The notes: generated by a model from the letters alone, not told the origin. A DNA stretch of 64,000 nt from Ligustrum vulgare (GCA_963555705.1 OY743187.1:14832133-14896132); one strand, 5' to 3'. Numbered from the stretch's first letter, positions 33,891 through 45,870 are shown. A program made the numbers and translations.

Positions 33891-34260
33891 CCTTGAAAAA
33901 GGTGTGAAACTTTGAAACATAAGTTTATTAACCTTGAAAAAGACGTGAAACTTTGAAACATAAGTTTATTAACCTTGAAAAAGGCGTGAAACTTTGAAAC
34001 ATAAGTTTATTAACCTTAAAAATGCGTGAAACTTTGAAATATAAGTTTATTAACCTTGAAAAATTCTTGAAACTTTGAAACATAAGTTTATTATCCTTGA
34101 AAAAGGCGTGAAACTTTGAAATATAAGTTTATTAACCTTGAAAAAGGCATAAGAACTTTGAAACATAAGTTTATTAACCTTGAAAAAGGCGTAGAACTTT
34201 GAAATACAAGTTTAATAACCTTGAAAAAAGCTTAGAGCTTTGAGATAAAAGTTCACATAT
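33891..34260 (+). repeat. Nine tandem copies of a 41-bp unit in the gypsy leader
   Basis: Units start at 33891, 33932, 33973, 34014, 34054, 34095, 34136, 34178 and 34219. Each follows CCTTGAAAAAGGCGTGAAAC and then TTTGAAACATAAGTTTATTAA, with few changes. The array fills the leader between primer site and gag. No coding function is visible. Confidence 0.95.
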
Positions 34261-34299
34261 CTTTGAAAGAGAAGATAAAACCAAAAAATTGCTCTGAAC

Positions 34300-36400
34300 A
34301 TGAATGAAAGTGACGATGATATTAATCCTCGTAGGAGTAGAAATGACCAGCTCAGCGAGTAGGAAGCTCCTCAGAGGCCTCCACGTCTGCATCGAAATCG
34401 CCGCATGCTGCGAGACATGACTCGCATGGCAGCCCAAATGCTGAAAATGCAGAAACGGAAGATAGAACAAACGCTGCGATGAATGCTTATATGGCTAGAG
34501 GGTATGTTATGAACTATCCTATCATACCCCCGAAATACTCACACCCACATTACTCACCATCCGATGCGGCCACTGCCTCCTATTATTATCAAGATCCACA
34601 GGCATTTTCCGAGGTGGAATCCGAGCTCCTCTACGAAGAGGGTCCAGAGTATGAAGCACTTGAAGAACAAGACCAACTCCCAGCTAGACACAAGGAGGCT
34701 TCGCCTGAAAAATCTGGCAGTGTCTCCAGCCGGATAGGAGGGTTATTCAGAGGCAAGCGAGGGGGTCGAACTGATCAAGGTCGGCACAATGCAGTTGAGC
34801 CTAGAAATAGGCGGGAGCGACGCGCTGAAGAAGCCTTATCGCAGAGTCAAATGCATAGGGACCAGCATGGTACGGGAGCAGAAAAGTTGGCCCCCACGCA
34901 TGAGCCTAGGAATAGGCAGGAAAGGAGAGCCGAAGCAGCTCGGACCAAATCTTGTAATGAGTTACCGACCCATGAAAGGCCAAACTACGGCCGAGTTTTT
35001 CCACCACAAAGGCAAGAGTACGCTCCACCGTCCTACGACCAATACCATGACCAAATGTATTCCGGTCATGACGAGAACAGTGAACTACCCTCATACGAGC
35101 TGGATGACGAAGAGAAAATAAGTCCCTTCATGGAGGGCATCCGTAGGTGCCTAGTGCCTCATGACTTCGAAATTCCAGAAATAACAAAGTATTCTGGCCG
35201 AGGTGACCCTGACGATCACCTGCTAAACTACCGCGCTAGCATGGAAATAGCCGGAGCCACTCCAACACTGAAGTGTAAGGCTTTTGCTTTGACCCTAGAG
35301 GGAAGCGCGATACGATGGTACAAAAAGCTCCCTCCGGGTAGCATCCACAGTTGGAGAGATCTGAAAACATCCTTTAAAAATGGTTTTGTTTCCTCCAGGC
35401 CTGGCCAGCTCCCACTCCAACGCCTTCAGGATCTAAGGCAAGGAAGTGATGAATCTCTGAAAAGTTACCTAACTCGGTTTACTGAAGAGATGCACATTTG
35501 TGAAAACATCACCGAGGCAGAGATGTTTTCCACTTTGAAAGGAGGGCTAGATATGACGAGCATGTTTTGGAGGGATGTCCGAAGCAGGAAACTAAGGGAT
35601 TACAACGCCCTAGTAGACCTGATGAAGGAGGAGATCGTATCAGAAGAAATGGCTCGGGCCAAAGACAACCATCCTCAAGGGAGATATAATCTTGGGTATT
35701 CTAATGAAGCAAACCTCAAGAAAGGAGGTAACAAGGATAGGTTTGGCAGCAACTGAGGTGGAGCGCCGCGTCCATTTCCGGGGACAGGGTCAAGTTATGC
35801 AGCAGAGATCATGAAAGCTATCCCCAACTTGCACTCCAACGCTCCTTCTCAGAATCCTCCCATGGCTCAAGGAAGAATGGAAAGTAGCCGAAGTGGAAAA
35901 CAACCCATGATTGGGGCTTACTGCGCCTACCACAGGTATTACAGTCATGCAACAGAAGATTGCAGGGAAATCCACATGTTAGCGGACCAAGAGTCGCATG
36001 GAAGAAGGGGAAATGAATTCTCCCCTGACAATGGGAGAACTCAAAAATCAGGTGGCCAGAAGTTCAGCCGAGCTGACAGGAGAGCTCCGTGGAAGAACTC
36101 GACCAAAGAGAGGATTGACAATCGTCACAGAGACAAGAACAAGGGTCAGGATACCTCATCGGCACATGCTAAAGATACAAGAGAACCACATACGTCTTTG
36201 GCTGACCCTCCTATTCGTGAAATCGATACAATATTGGGAGGCTCCCACCCAGGTGGGAGCACAAACAACTCCCAAAAGAGATATATCAGAGAAGCCAAGC
36301 AGCCCGTCAACGTGAATTACCATATCCATTCACACCCTGTTGGGATGCCTCGGACAGAATCTATCACTTTTACCCAAGACGATGCTATTGGAGTACACTT
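34300..36400 (+). pseudogene. Gypsy gag
   Basis: The natural start is probably ATG 34300 (MNESDDDINPRR). That frame has TAG at 34360 and shifts by one base near 34465 into the long open stretch 34479-35756 (425 codons). The capsid-like Retrotrans_gag domain lies at about 35160-35640, with ALTLEGSAIRWYKKLP and a FSTLKGGL motif. A TGA at 35754 interrupts, but the same frame continues to 36413. It contains a CX2HX4HX4C zinc-knuckle variant (CAYHRYYSHATEDC, 35922-35963). A frameshift near 36400 separates gag from protease. Gag would build the virus-like particle; this copy is broken. Confidence 0.9.
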
Positions 36401-37204
36401 TCCACACAAATGATGCATTGGTCATCAGGGTAATAGTGGCTCGAAATGGGTTGTCGCGAATGATGGTGGATGATGGTGCCTCGGTAAATGTGATTTACGG
36501 GGTAACTTTTGATAAGATGGGGATCAGCACTCCACTCATTCCAGTTCCGGCTCCAAACATGGATTTACTGGGGACAACATAACTCCCAGAGGATCCATAA
36601 CCCTTATGACTGAAGTAGGGCAAGCGCCAACTCTTTCCAGAATCCCCATGGAATTCTTGGTTGTGGACAAAATCTCCTCCTGTCATGGCTCAATTGGGAG
36701 GTCAGGTCTCATTGACTTGGGAGCTGCAACTCATACAAAATACATTTGCATGAAATTACCCACGGAGCATGGTGTTGCAACTGTAAGGGGGAGCCAAACT
36801 AAATCACAGGCCTGTTACACAAACGCAATCTGGAAATTTCAAGACCGGAGCTTGAACATGATTAGCGATGTAGCAATGGCCGAGGCTGCTCCAGACTCTG
36901 AAAGACTGGGTGGAGGACCCTCAGGAATTGAGGATGTTACAATGACGCTGGAAGAAGATCTGGCAGACCTGGACCCAAGAATGGCAGGAGGAAATTGTTC
37001 TACCCCAGCTGAAAGGTTGGAATGCTTAAGTGTAGATCCACTTGACCCAATCAAAGAGTTGCAGATTGGATTGGATTCACCGGTTGAATACAAAGGTCAG
37101 CTGAAAAGCTTCTTACTTGAAAACCTCGATGTATTCCTAAAGTGGCCTGTCACAGACTCCAGCTTGATCCCAGAAGTCCTGGGCACAGGCATAAGAGAAG
37201 ACCT
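36385..37204 (+). pseudogene. Gypsy aspartic protease and protease-RT linker
   Basis: The stretch VIVARNGLSRMMVDDGASVN (36423-36494) holds the retroviral-type aspartic protease signature, in which DDG replaces the usual D(T/S/N)G. A stop at 36580 and a frame change follow. 36606-37208 reads on as the protease C-part with RGSQTKSQACY, then the acidic linker before RT. It processed the polyprotein in the ancestor. Confidence 0.8.
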
Positions 37205-38392
37205 ATGAGTTCTGATAAGTATGAGGCCTTGAAAGAAGAGGTTACGAAGCTGTTCAAAAATGGCTTTATCAGATAATCTCGATATCCGAAGTGGGTATCA
37301 AACCCTATTTTGGTACCAGTTAGTTGACTCCACAGCGGGACATGAGATGCTGAGTTTTATGGATGCATACTCCGGGTACAATCAAATCCCCATGTATGAA
37401 TCAGATGAGGAGCATACTTCGTTTATTACAGATAGGGGACTCTATTGTTACAAAGCTATGCCATTTGGCTTAAAAAATGCTGGAGCTACCTATCAAAGGT
37501 TGGTAAATCGCATGTTTTCAGAACGATTAGCAAACACCATGGAGGTATATGTTGATGACATGCTGGTCAAAATTATGGTCGCCACAGAGCATATCCGCCA
37601 TTTGTCAGAGGCCTTCGATGTTTTAAGGAAATATCGAATGAAGCTCAACCCAGCGAAGTGCGCTTTTGGGGTAGCGTCTGGAAATTCCTTGGATACATGG
37701 TGAATAAGAGGGAGATCGAAGCCAATCTCGACAAAATCAATGTTTTGTTAAATATGTGATCACCTCGGAATCCAAAAGAAGTGCAAGGCTTGACGGGGAG
37801 AATTGCGGCCTTAAATCGATTCGTTTCCAAATCCACTGACAAATGCTTACCATTCTTTAAAGTCTTGAAAGGAGGAAAGCGATTTCAATGGACGTCGGAA
37901 TGTGAGCAGGCTTTTTCCGACCTGAAAGTATTCTTGGGACAGGCCCCATTACTATCAAAACCAAAGGCTGGCGAACTTCTCTACTTGTATTTAGCTGTAT
38001 TAAAAGAGGCTGTTAGCTCGGTATTGGTCAGAGAGGAGGATGAGAATCAGTTCCCGGTGTATTATGTAAGCAAAGCCATGCTGGATGCTGAAACATGTTA
38101 CCCAGATATGGAGAAACTTGCTCTCTCGTTGATCACAGCATCTCGCAAGCTCCATCCCTACTTTCAGTCGCACTCCATACACGTGCTCACCAACTTTCCT
38201 ATTAGACAAGTGTTGCAGAAACCAGATGTATCAGGAAGGCTAATGAAGTGGGCAATCGAAATTAGCCAGTTCGACCTACACTATGAGCCTCGGACCGCTG
38301 TAAAGGGTCAAGCATTAGCGGATTTCGTAGTTGAGTTCACACACCCGCCGGAGGTTGAGATGGTTGATAACACGGATGACAGCCGGGAGTGA
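37205..38392 (+). pseudogene. Gypsy reverse transcriptase and RNase H
   Basis: RT begins near 37211 (YEALKEEVTKLFKNGFI). It has a TAG at 37275, then jumps from a PILVP-like motif to LVDSTAGHEMLSFMDAYSGY. About 30 codons that normally include the first RT motifs are missing near 37315. The catalytic YVDD is intact at 37548-37559. A frame change near 37680 leads to 37781-38392, which reads as the RT thumb and an RNase H-like connection domain (FQWTSECEQAFSDLK, then LVREEDENQFPVYYVSKAML). TGA ends it at 38390. It cannot be functional because of the deletion. Confidence 0.9.
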
Positions 38393-38765
38393 AAATTGTT
38401 CGTTGATGGGTCCTCGGATGAGGGATGATCCGGTGCGGGAATATTGCTAATAAGCCCAGAAGGATTCAAACTGCACAGTGCAATCCGTTTTGACTTTAAA
38501 GCCTCAAACAATGTTGCTGAATACGAGACGCTATTAGATGGGCTGAGACTTGTGAAAGCTTTGAAGATTAAGTCCATAGTGGCGAATGTGATTCGCAGCT
38601 CATTGTGAGTCAGTTTAATGGATAATTTTCTGCCAAAGAACCAGCTATGGTCGCTTACTTGAAAAAAGTAAGAGATTTGGATGTGCACTTCGAAAAAATG
38701 GAGTTATGGCACATTCCCAGAACTGAGAATTCCAACGCCGATACTTTATCCAAACTAGCAAGCAG
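38393..38765 (+). pseudogene. Second RNase H-like domain of the Tat-type pol
   Basis: KLFVDGSSDEG, an in-frame TGA at 38427, then SGAGILLISPEGFKLHSAI and NNVAEYETLLDGLR match the additional (archaeal-like) RNase H characteristic of Tat/Ogre elements. The Asp of VDGSS and the Glu of AEYE are the expected catalytic residues. A frameshift near 38585 and a TAA near 38621 break it. Confidence 0.82.
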
Positions 38766-39830
38766 CAATGATTCAGAGCTCCATAATCTGATCCCAATTG
38801 AGCACTTGTTGACCTCTTCTATTACACCAGGGACGGAGATTTTGGCAATAGAAGAAGAAGGATCCAGGATGAATCCTATACTAGCATACTTGAAGCATCA
38901 GACAGTGCCAGACGAGCCTGAAACAGCTCGAAAGTTGCAAAGATATGCCACAAATTTTGTACTTTTGGATGACCTGCTCTATAAACGGAGCTATACTTCC
39001 CCTTTGCTGAGATTTGTGGGGCCGGAGGAAGGACGGTATGTAATGAAAGAAATCCATGAGGGCATATGTGGCAACCACGCAGGGGCATTATCGCTAGCTC
39101 GGAAAGCCCTTAAATAGGGATATTTTTTGCCGACTATGCAAAAGGACTCCCATGACTTCTTACGTAAATGTGATAAATGCCAAAGACATGCAACCGTACC
39201 ACATCAGCCGCATCACAAGCTAACTATTGTGACTAGCCCTTGGCCTTTTGCGAAGTGGGGGATTGATATTATTGGACCTATGCCTAGGGGTGCTGGTAAT
39301 AATTGCTTTGCAGTAGTGGCAATTGACTACTTCACCAAGTGGGTCTAGGCGGAACCCCTAATGAGGATTACCGAGGCCAACACCACAAAATTCATCTGGA
39401 AGAATGTCATATGCCGATTCGGAATACCGCACTCATTGGTTAGTGATAATGCAAAGCAGTTTAAAAACAAAAGCATAGATGAATTGTGCAACGATTTGAG
39501 AATTAAGAAATTATTTTCATCTCCACATCACCCACAAGCTAACAGACAGGTTGAAGCTGTGAACAAAACCATAAAGAATACCCTGAAAAGGAAGCTGGAG
39601 TCCAAAAAGGGCGCATGGGTAGATGAACTCCCACAAGTATTATGGGCACTTCGGATCACCTCGCACACCGCTACTGGTTTGGATTACGACGAAGTGAGAA
39701 ACGAAGAAGCAAAAAGGGCTAGTTTGGATTTCCTCATGGAAAAACAGAGTGATTCCCAAGTGGTGATGGTCAGGTATTAGGAAAAGATGGCTCGCTACTA
39801 CAACAAAAGAGTAAAAAGTTGACACTTTAA
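38766..39830 (+). pseudogene. Gypsy integrase
   Basis: The N-terminal HHCC zinc finger spans about 39055-39190: HEGICGNHAG, a TAG at 39115, then CDKCQRH. The rve core has the DDE residues in a GIDIIGPMPRG block (near 39260), a VSDNAKQFKN block (near 39440) and a VEAVNKTIKN block (near 39551). TAG codons at 39346 and 39778 interrupt. A chromodomain is not seen, as expected for Tat. The last conserved text (a HFNIGDLVLKK motif, about 39820) marks the C-terminal end. It would insert the cDNA copy; this copy is dead. Confidence 0.9.
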
Positions 39831-40019
39831 CATTGGGGATTTAGTCCTCAAGAAGATCCTTCCTCTACTCAAGAACTAGGAGTATGGACTTTAGGTCCTA
39901 ACTGGGAGGACCCTTACAAAGTCACTTCCTAGGTGGTACCTGGAACATACATGATCGAGGACTTATCCGGGGTACCTTTATGTAATCCTTGGAACACGGA
40001 TCACCTTCGTCGTTATTTT

Positions 40020-40649
40020 CAATGAATTGAATTCCTCTTCAACGGCTATAACATTCCCATATAAGTTTATAAAATCGTAAATGAGTTACGTTCAGGGTTG
40101 TACCAATCACTGATTAGACAAACATAACGGATAAACACAAATTCCTAAATTATTTTGGGTATAAGACCACATGTCTCCTCCATGCATAAATTTTGTTAAA
40201 AATAAGGGACTCTTGTAAGTTTACACTGCGACCACTACGTATGGATTGAAAGTGTTAACGCCTTCAATAGGAGTTCATACAAATTCATAAACATAGGTGT
40301 TACAGAGTATAAGTCAAGAAAAATTGTTCAAAAGTTGATCAAAATCAGATCTAACCAGCAAACATGAATACCTTGGGGCTACTTAGATCTGAGGATACTA
40401 TACACATATCTTCATACAATGCGTTTGCGAGGTGTTCGTGTATGGAAGCGTTCATGCTCAAACAAATAAGGTTATACAAACAAAACAAACCATTGGGCTA
40501 AAACCAAATAAATCATTACATTTATAAAATCAAAGTACTTACAATTTGGAATGTTGCTACATTTACAAATATAAAGTGCCATTAGCACCATTGCACTAAA
40601 AACAAAAACAAAAACAAAAAACAACAACAACAACAAACACAAAAGAGGA
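40020..40649. other. Gypsy spacer between integrase and the antisense gene
   Basis: No sense or antisense domain is visible. It probably contains the 3' end of the antisense transcript, but I see no clear polyadenylation signal. Confidence 0.5.
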
Positions 40650-42110
40650 TCATTGTGGAGGGACATCCTCTAAAGAGCCCTTTCCAGGTGCACCCAAAGG
40701 ATCTGCGGGGTCGTTAGGAGAATCATCTTGATGTTCGAGATATAGGGCTTCAATGGAGGATAGGTCCAGGGTTGGGAAAGCTTCATTCACGTCCCCCAAA
40801 GCCATCCTGGCCCCTATGTTCCCAAAGACCCTCTGCATGGCCTCGTATTCTGGGGTCTCTTCAAAAGTGTCTTTAAAATTCTGGATAGCCTCAGACACTT
40901 TGGCACTTAGAGCGTTCTCCACCTGTGTCATTACAGTCTGCTCCAGAAGCTCCGTGATCCTAGTTTGCATGTGCCGTTCTAAAGAGGCAAGGTCCTCCTC
41001 CGCTTTTGCCTTATCCTCCATCTCCCTCCCTAATTTTTTGTTGGCTGCTGTCACCTCAGCCTCTAGCTTAGACTTGGCTGCGTTAGCGACGATCAGAGCT
41101 TCAGATGTGATGTACTGTGCACGGTTGGAGTCATCTAGTTTCTTGCACAGAGCCGCCACATCTGACTCAGAGACCTGGAGGTCATGTTTCAATTTATCAT
41201 TATCTTCCCAGAGGCACTTAGCGTTAGCCCTCTCCTCGGAGGAAGATTTACGGGCTATGGACAGTTGAGTTTTGAGGTCATTAATGTCCTTTAGCATGTT
41301 GTCTGCATGGCGGAGAGAAGTCTCAGCATCTTTCTTATCCCGCTGCGCCTCCTCCATGGAAGACTCTACCTCATCAATAAGGGCCAGCGCCTTGGCATTC
41401 ATGGTCTTAGCAGCGAGCAGCTTCCAAGACGGACTGGCACGGGAAGAAAAGGCAGAGCAGCCCTCCGTCCAAAATTGTTCCGTAATTAATGCGGCCCTGG
41501 CGGAGGAGAGCTGAGGGAGTCGAATAGGGAATGACTGAAGGTAACATCTCTGGGGAGAACACTGGTTTTAATGTGCTTGAGCTCTTCTGCCCCCTCAGGT
41601 GTCACTTCGTAAGCCAAATCTGGGATAGACACAGATGGCTCGTCCTCCAAGTCCTGAGTCTCTGGTGGCAGAGGTGCGGAGGTGGATTCCTTGTCTTTGC
41701 CCCTTCTGAGCCACTTCAAGGGGCGGGATCCTCCTCGGATACGAGCTCGAAAATATCCTCGGAGAATGAGGATGGCGCAGAGACATCCTTAGCCTCCCTT
41801 TCCCTCTTAGAGCCACCCCTATCTGACATTTTCCCTTTCCCCTTTGCGGTAACTCTTTTAGGATCAACCTCCTTTTCTATGCTGGGCTGTTGGGGACTCA
41901 CTGGCAGCAGATTAGGTGGTGGCAGTAGGGTGGGAAGAGGACCCTGAAGTTGGGCTGTGGACACCTCAGATACCTCATTTGCCACCCCAACTTGCAGGTT
42001 AGCAAGTACTGCTTTCTGCCTCTTTTCAATTTCACTGCCGTGGCGAAGGGCGGGAGGGATCTTTTTAGCCATGAGACCCTTCAAAGAAATCTTCGAAAAG
42101 TCCTTGGAAC
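40650..42110 (-). CDS. Antisense gypsy gene, last exon (coiled-coil region)
   Basis: On the minus strand the exon starts after a good acceptor (TTGCTAG at 42117-42111) with an SSKDFSKISLKGLMAKKIPP-like stretch. A charged, Pro/Ser-rich region follows. Then come 250 clean codons (41402-40650) dense in heptads of Leu/Ala with Glu/Lys, a strong coiled coil, and an acidic tail. Two frame switches occur, near 41717 and near 41500. The second has a CCCTCAG acceptor-like site and could be an intron rather than a lesion. Such antisense genes are known in Tat-type elements; their function is not established. The stop is at 40650-40652. Confidence 0.6.
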
Positions 42111-42187
42111 CTAGCAAGAAAAGAAGGAAAATGGGGTTATGAACAGAAGAGGCATAAGATATAAAGGCAATAAGGAAACAAACTTAC

Positions 42188-42330
42188 TCATGGCTCGCAT
42201 AAGACCGTGCTTAACAAATAATTTATTTTGTTGGATGACCCCCTGGAAGGTGCCCTTGTAAGTAAACAAGCGTCTTACTGCCGCTAAGTCTGCGTCAGGG
42301 AGGAGGCGGGTAAAAGTGTCCCGTGCCATA
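42188..42330 (-). CDS. Antisense gypsy gene, middle exon
   Basis: This minus-strand exon reads MARDTFTRLLPDADLAAVRR and onward to a GLMRAM motif. It ends at a perfect donor (GTAAGT from 42187). The 77-bp intron 42187-42111 has canonical ends, and joining across it keeps the frame. The upstream acceptor is not a clear AG (TTATTG near 42335), so the left junction may be mutated. Confidence 0.55.
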
Positions 42331-42430
42331 AACCAATAACATGTTAGGAACCAGTCAAGAAAAGTGAATAGAAATTAAAAAGCAAATGACACATGACACT
42401 TAAAGACACTAAAGCAAGTACAAGACTCAC

Positions 42431-43401
42431 TAGGTAGGGAAAGAGTTCGGGGAACTGTAATTTCTGGACTAGGGTCCACAGGAGAGCTCTGCCAGTCCCC
42501 AGCGACCCAGAACCATTGGTACCTCCAGTTCTTTATCGAAGTTGGATGACCGGTAATAACAGGAGGATATGAGCCCCTGGGAGACAAGTAATACCAATCT
42601 TTGACGTCCGACCTCACGTCTTTTTCCCTTCTAACTGATTTCTTCAAAGTATAGAGGGTATGAATGATGTGCAGTAAGATGGGATAGTCTGGGTTGACCT
42701 CTTGCCACACTAACCAAGTACCCACAGCCTGTGTCCAGAAGTTGGGGGCCAGCTGGTAAGGGCACAGGTTGTAGCTCCTAAGCAACGCCCTGAAGAAGGG
42801 GTGCAGGGGTAGCCTCATCCCGCAGGATAGAGCATCATAACATATAGCCACTTGACCTGGGGGAGGGCTGCAGGGTCGGCAAGAAGTCGTAGGGTGCACT
42901 AATCGAACCCCTTCTGGCATTCTGAATTTTGCCAAGGCTCTAACCAAATCAACCCCTCGAATTTCAGTGGCAATCTCACTACTCTCCCATGATTCTGGGT
43001 TTGGATCAGGGTCAACATGATACCCAGACACTTTATTTACTAGGTCTACCCAACCTTCAACTTGGGTTATCTCATCCTCTGAAAGCCCCAGCTCTTCCCT
43101 ATGTGCCCTAAATGGGGCCCTAACAATTAAACCGAGGTCCTGGTGACCGGAAGAAGAGCCTACTGCCTCTTCTCTTCCCAAATCTCTGTCCTGCTTGCTT
43201 CGAAGCTCTCTCAAAGATGCCTCCTCCTCGGATGATAGATGAGCCATGTAGTCCTGGTCTTTTTCTTCTTCGCTGTTAGAATCACTTAAATAAATTATAC
43301 CACTGATTTTCCTATTCCTCCTCTTAATCTGCTCCTTAAAGAAGCGGGAACTAAAAATCGACAAAGATATGGGGCAGAAACCTCTGACAGAAATCGCCAT
43401 T
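42431..43401 (-). CDS. Antisense gypsy gene, first coding exon (Transposase_28-like)
   Basis: The frame is open from 43442 to 42375 (355 codons). I prefer the ATG at 43401 (MAISVRGFCPISLS) because CACAG at about 43418-43414 looks like an acceptor of a 5' leader intron that begins with GTAAAT at 43572. An acidic Ser/Glu region precedes a conserved core: MRLPLHPFFRALLRSYNL, then PNFWTQAVGTW. It ends with a WYYLSPRG motif and KNWRYQWFWVAGDW. This resembles the family called putative gypsy-type transposon (PF04195, from memory). The donor GTGAGT follows at 42430. It is much better preserved than the sense pol. Confidence 0.68.
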
Positions 43402-43787
43402 GCTAACATTTCCTGTGAACCAGATCCCCCAACTCTTTCCATTTATTCTTAAAAAAAAAAAGAGCCAGACTCACCGAAAGAAAAAACAAAGGGCAAAACA
43501 AAATTTTCAAACCCACGCTTGAAGACTAGAAATAAAGAGGTTTTCTTTACACTTACAAAGGAAAAGAAATTTACCTTCGGAAATGGAAGTCCAAGATTGT
43601 ATACTCGGGATGAAGAATGCGCCAATGAAGAGTGTATAGCGACATGGATGAGTTCCTATATGGAAAGTCCTTGAAGAGATATTGAAAGAATTGCTGTAAC
43701 GAGAGAGACGCTGTAACTTCTTGCGAGAATGTGGCTACAAGAAAAATTCTGAGAAAACGGTAAAGGGAAAACAATGAGCAGAAGGAG

Positions 43788-43799
43788 GCTTTATATGGA
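43788..43799 (-). promoter_or_regulatory. Candidate TATA box for the antisense gypsy gene
   Basis: The minus strand reads CCATATAAAGCC. A start of transcription about 30 bases on would give a leader that covers the putative leader intron 43572-43414. Confidence 0.5.
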
Positions 43800-44320
43800 A
43801 CCTAACGATCTAGAACCCTTGGTTTGTGAGCCACCTAATTAACACGGGTAACCAACGTCCCTTGGGGAATGGATTAATCAAGGCGCCAACTGTCAAACGA
43901 AGGGAGAAAATCGTTCAGTTACCATAGTGGGCGCCACGCGCGGAGAGATGTCACCTATCATTCTTTTCCTGCTCCTTGGGAACCGATATTAGTAGCCCCC
44001 TTTTTATATTAAATGTTGGTGTAATTCCAATTTTCGCTTGAGAAGTATAACTGGAACAGAAGGTCGGCTTTACTTTAAATTCGAGCTCCTGCTAAGGAAT
44101 GTCGCTCCGAGCTTCAAGCTTGCAGCGACATACGATAATTCCCATCCGAAAGAGGGCAGAATAATAAAATATAAATATATATATATTGAATGTAACAGAT
44201 AACGAAGTTTGAGCCTGATCGTAATCCAGTAGCTACACGATTACAGAAGGCCATCAAAACAAAGTAAGTGCCTCGAACATACAACAAATCCTACCTGCCC
44301 ATAAATGACCACATCGGATT

Positions 44321-44331
44321 TGAGGGATTAG
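44321..44331 (+). other. Gypsy polypurine tract
   Basis: TGAGGGATTAG directly precedes the 3' LTR. It is imperfectly purine-rich, but in the expected position. Confidence 0.6.
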
Positions 44332-45004
44332 TGTTGAGATCGTACCCAAAATATGGTACATTGAGCCACCAGTGAAGGTCCAATGGACTTTAGCCCATGA
44401 TTAAAGTTTAGGATATCGCCTTGGGCCAATGGCCGAGGTGGAAAAGCACACGAGCTCCTCTGGCCGAACTTATTTGTGTCTAGCAGACGTGCTTTATGCT
44501 TAGCCGAGGTGCTTACGGTGGCGCCTCGGATGTAAAGATGGGACAAGGGATGAAGTCAGAAATGTGACACCGCCTTTACCAAGATGTGACAGGCGCCAAT
44601 CCCGTACGAAATGTAGCAACGATTACAGTCAAAAAGTAAGGTTGTCCCCTCCAAGAGCTAGGGTGAATACACGTGTAAAGTCCGCCATGTGTCACAATGC
44701 AAAACAATGAATCCTTCTATAAATAGAAGCCTCCTCCCGCCATGTAAGGGGTTAGCATTTTCACTCTCTTAACTGAATATTTTACTCTCACTCCCTTTTC
44801 TCTCTTTTACATACTTATATTTCCTGCACCCAATATATATTTGCCTAAAATGAGCACTGACTTTGGCATCAGAGTGCAAATGGGAGCCACCTCGGCCCCC
44901 TTTACAAACTGATTGTTTGTCACAGTGCGCAGGAGATCCACGTGTTGAAGATGGAGGAGCTGAGACGTGTTGGTCCAAGATCCAGGCGAATTTTGTGGTC
45001 AACA
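44332..45004 (+). repeat. Gypsy 3' LTR
   Basis: A 673-bp LTR, the partner of 33133-33815. It lacks 11 bp present at about 33180-33190 in the 5' LTR, where a GTCCAATG/GCCCAATG near-repeat suggests slippage. Confidence 0.95.
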
Positions 45005-45689
45005 ATACGTTCAAAGAAAAATACAAGAATAAAGGAAATCTAAGGGCAAAGTAAAAAAATGTTATTAATGTGGAAAGAGTTGTCATTTTATAAAAGGCCG
45101 TTTTAGGAAAACCTCAGACATGAGGAAAAACCTAATAAAATTGGTTTTGTAGCCATAGCCTTTGATAATCATAATAATCATGAGCCGTAAGGTTTGGTCT
45201 CTGTTGTTGCAGAAATAGAAATCCAAATGAATGAGTTCTAGATTCTGGTTACACTTTCCACATATGTCCTATAAAGGGATGGTTTACCGATTTTGTTGAC
45301 CTTAATGGTGGACAGTTCAGGGGGAGTATGATATGAACTGTCAAATAAGAGGCGTTGAAATCTTAACCTCTTACTAGAGAACAATCATATCTTAAAATTG
45401 ATCAAAAATAGGTATGTTCGTGATCCTAAGAAAAATCTAATATCCTTAGGTGAATTAAATGATGATTATGATATGAGAATTCATAAAGGCTATACCAAGA
45501 TAACCTTGAGTGGTGAAGAAATTATTTTCACTCCTAAGATGAATGAAGTTTATACTCTAAAGCTAAACCTTTGGTCGGTAATTGCTCTGCAATTATAAAC
45601 TCACTCTGATAAATCTACTACTTGTCATAAAAGTCTAGGCCACATTAGTGAGAATGGAATAATTATTCTAAACAACTTGCATATTTTGG

Positions 45690-45867
45690 AAAAGTAAACA
45701 TTGAAAAATTAAGCAAACATATTTTTAAATATGTTTTTTTACAACACAATTCCTCAAATCATTTTCTAACTACACACATTTTCTCTCTCCACTTTTCAAC
45801 CACACATTTTACCCAAAAAATATAAAAAAACATATTTTTAAACAAAAAACTTTTGACAAACAAAGCC
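45690..45867. repeat. AT-rich MITE-like repeat in copia-3
   Basis: ACACACATTTTCTCTCTCCA and CAACCACACATTTTACCC lie between inverted AAACATATTTTTAAA-like arms (45705-45725 and 45822-45842). Related text occurs at 27165-27310, 50085-50115 and, inverted, at 25795-25880 and 56335-56430. It directly abuts the next MITE. Confidence 0.5.
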
Positions 45868-45870
45868 TAA

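Larger units (their letters stand above)
33133..45004 (+). mobile_element. Ty3/gypsy LTR retrotransposon of the Tat type, defective
   Basis: An 11.9-kb insertion into the gag of copia-3. LTRs of 683 and 673 bp differ at about 24 sites plus an 11-bp deletion. The flanking 5-mers are ATGCG (33128-33132) and ATACG (45005-45009), one transition apart. Order: LTR, primer site, 41-bp tandem repeats, gag, protease, RT, RNase H, a second RNase H-like domain, integrase, antisense gene, polypurine tract, LTR. Integrase last, plus a second RNase H, is the Tat/Ogre arrangement. The sense frame has many stops and frameshifts, and a deletion removes about 30 codons of RT. Confidence 0.95.

Noticed and set aside
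33133..45004. Endogenous pararetrovirus
   Set aside because: The integrase, LTR pair, target duplication and primer site show a gypsy retrotransposon; no movement-protein or coat-type features of caulimoviruses are seen.
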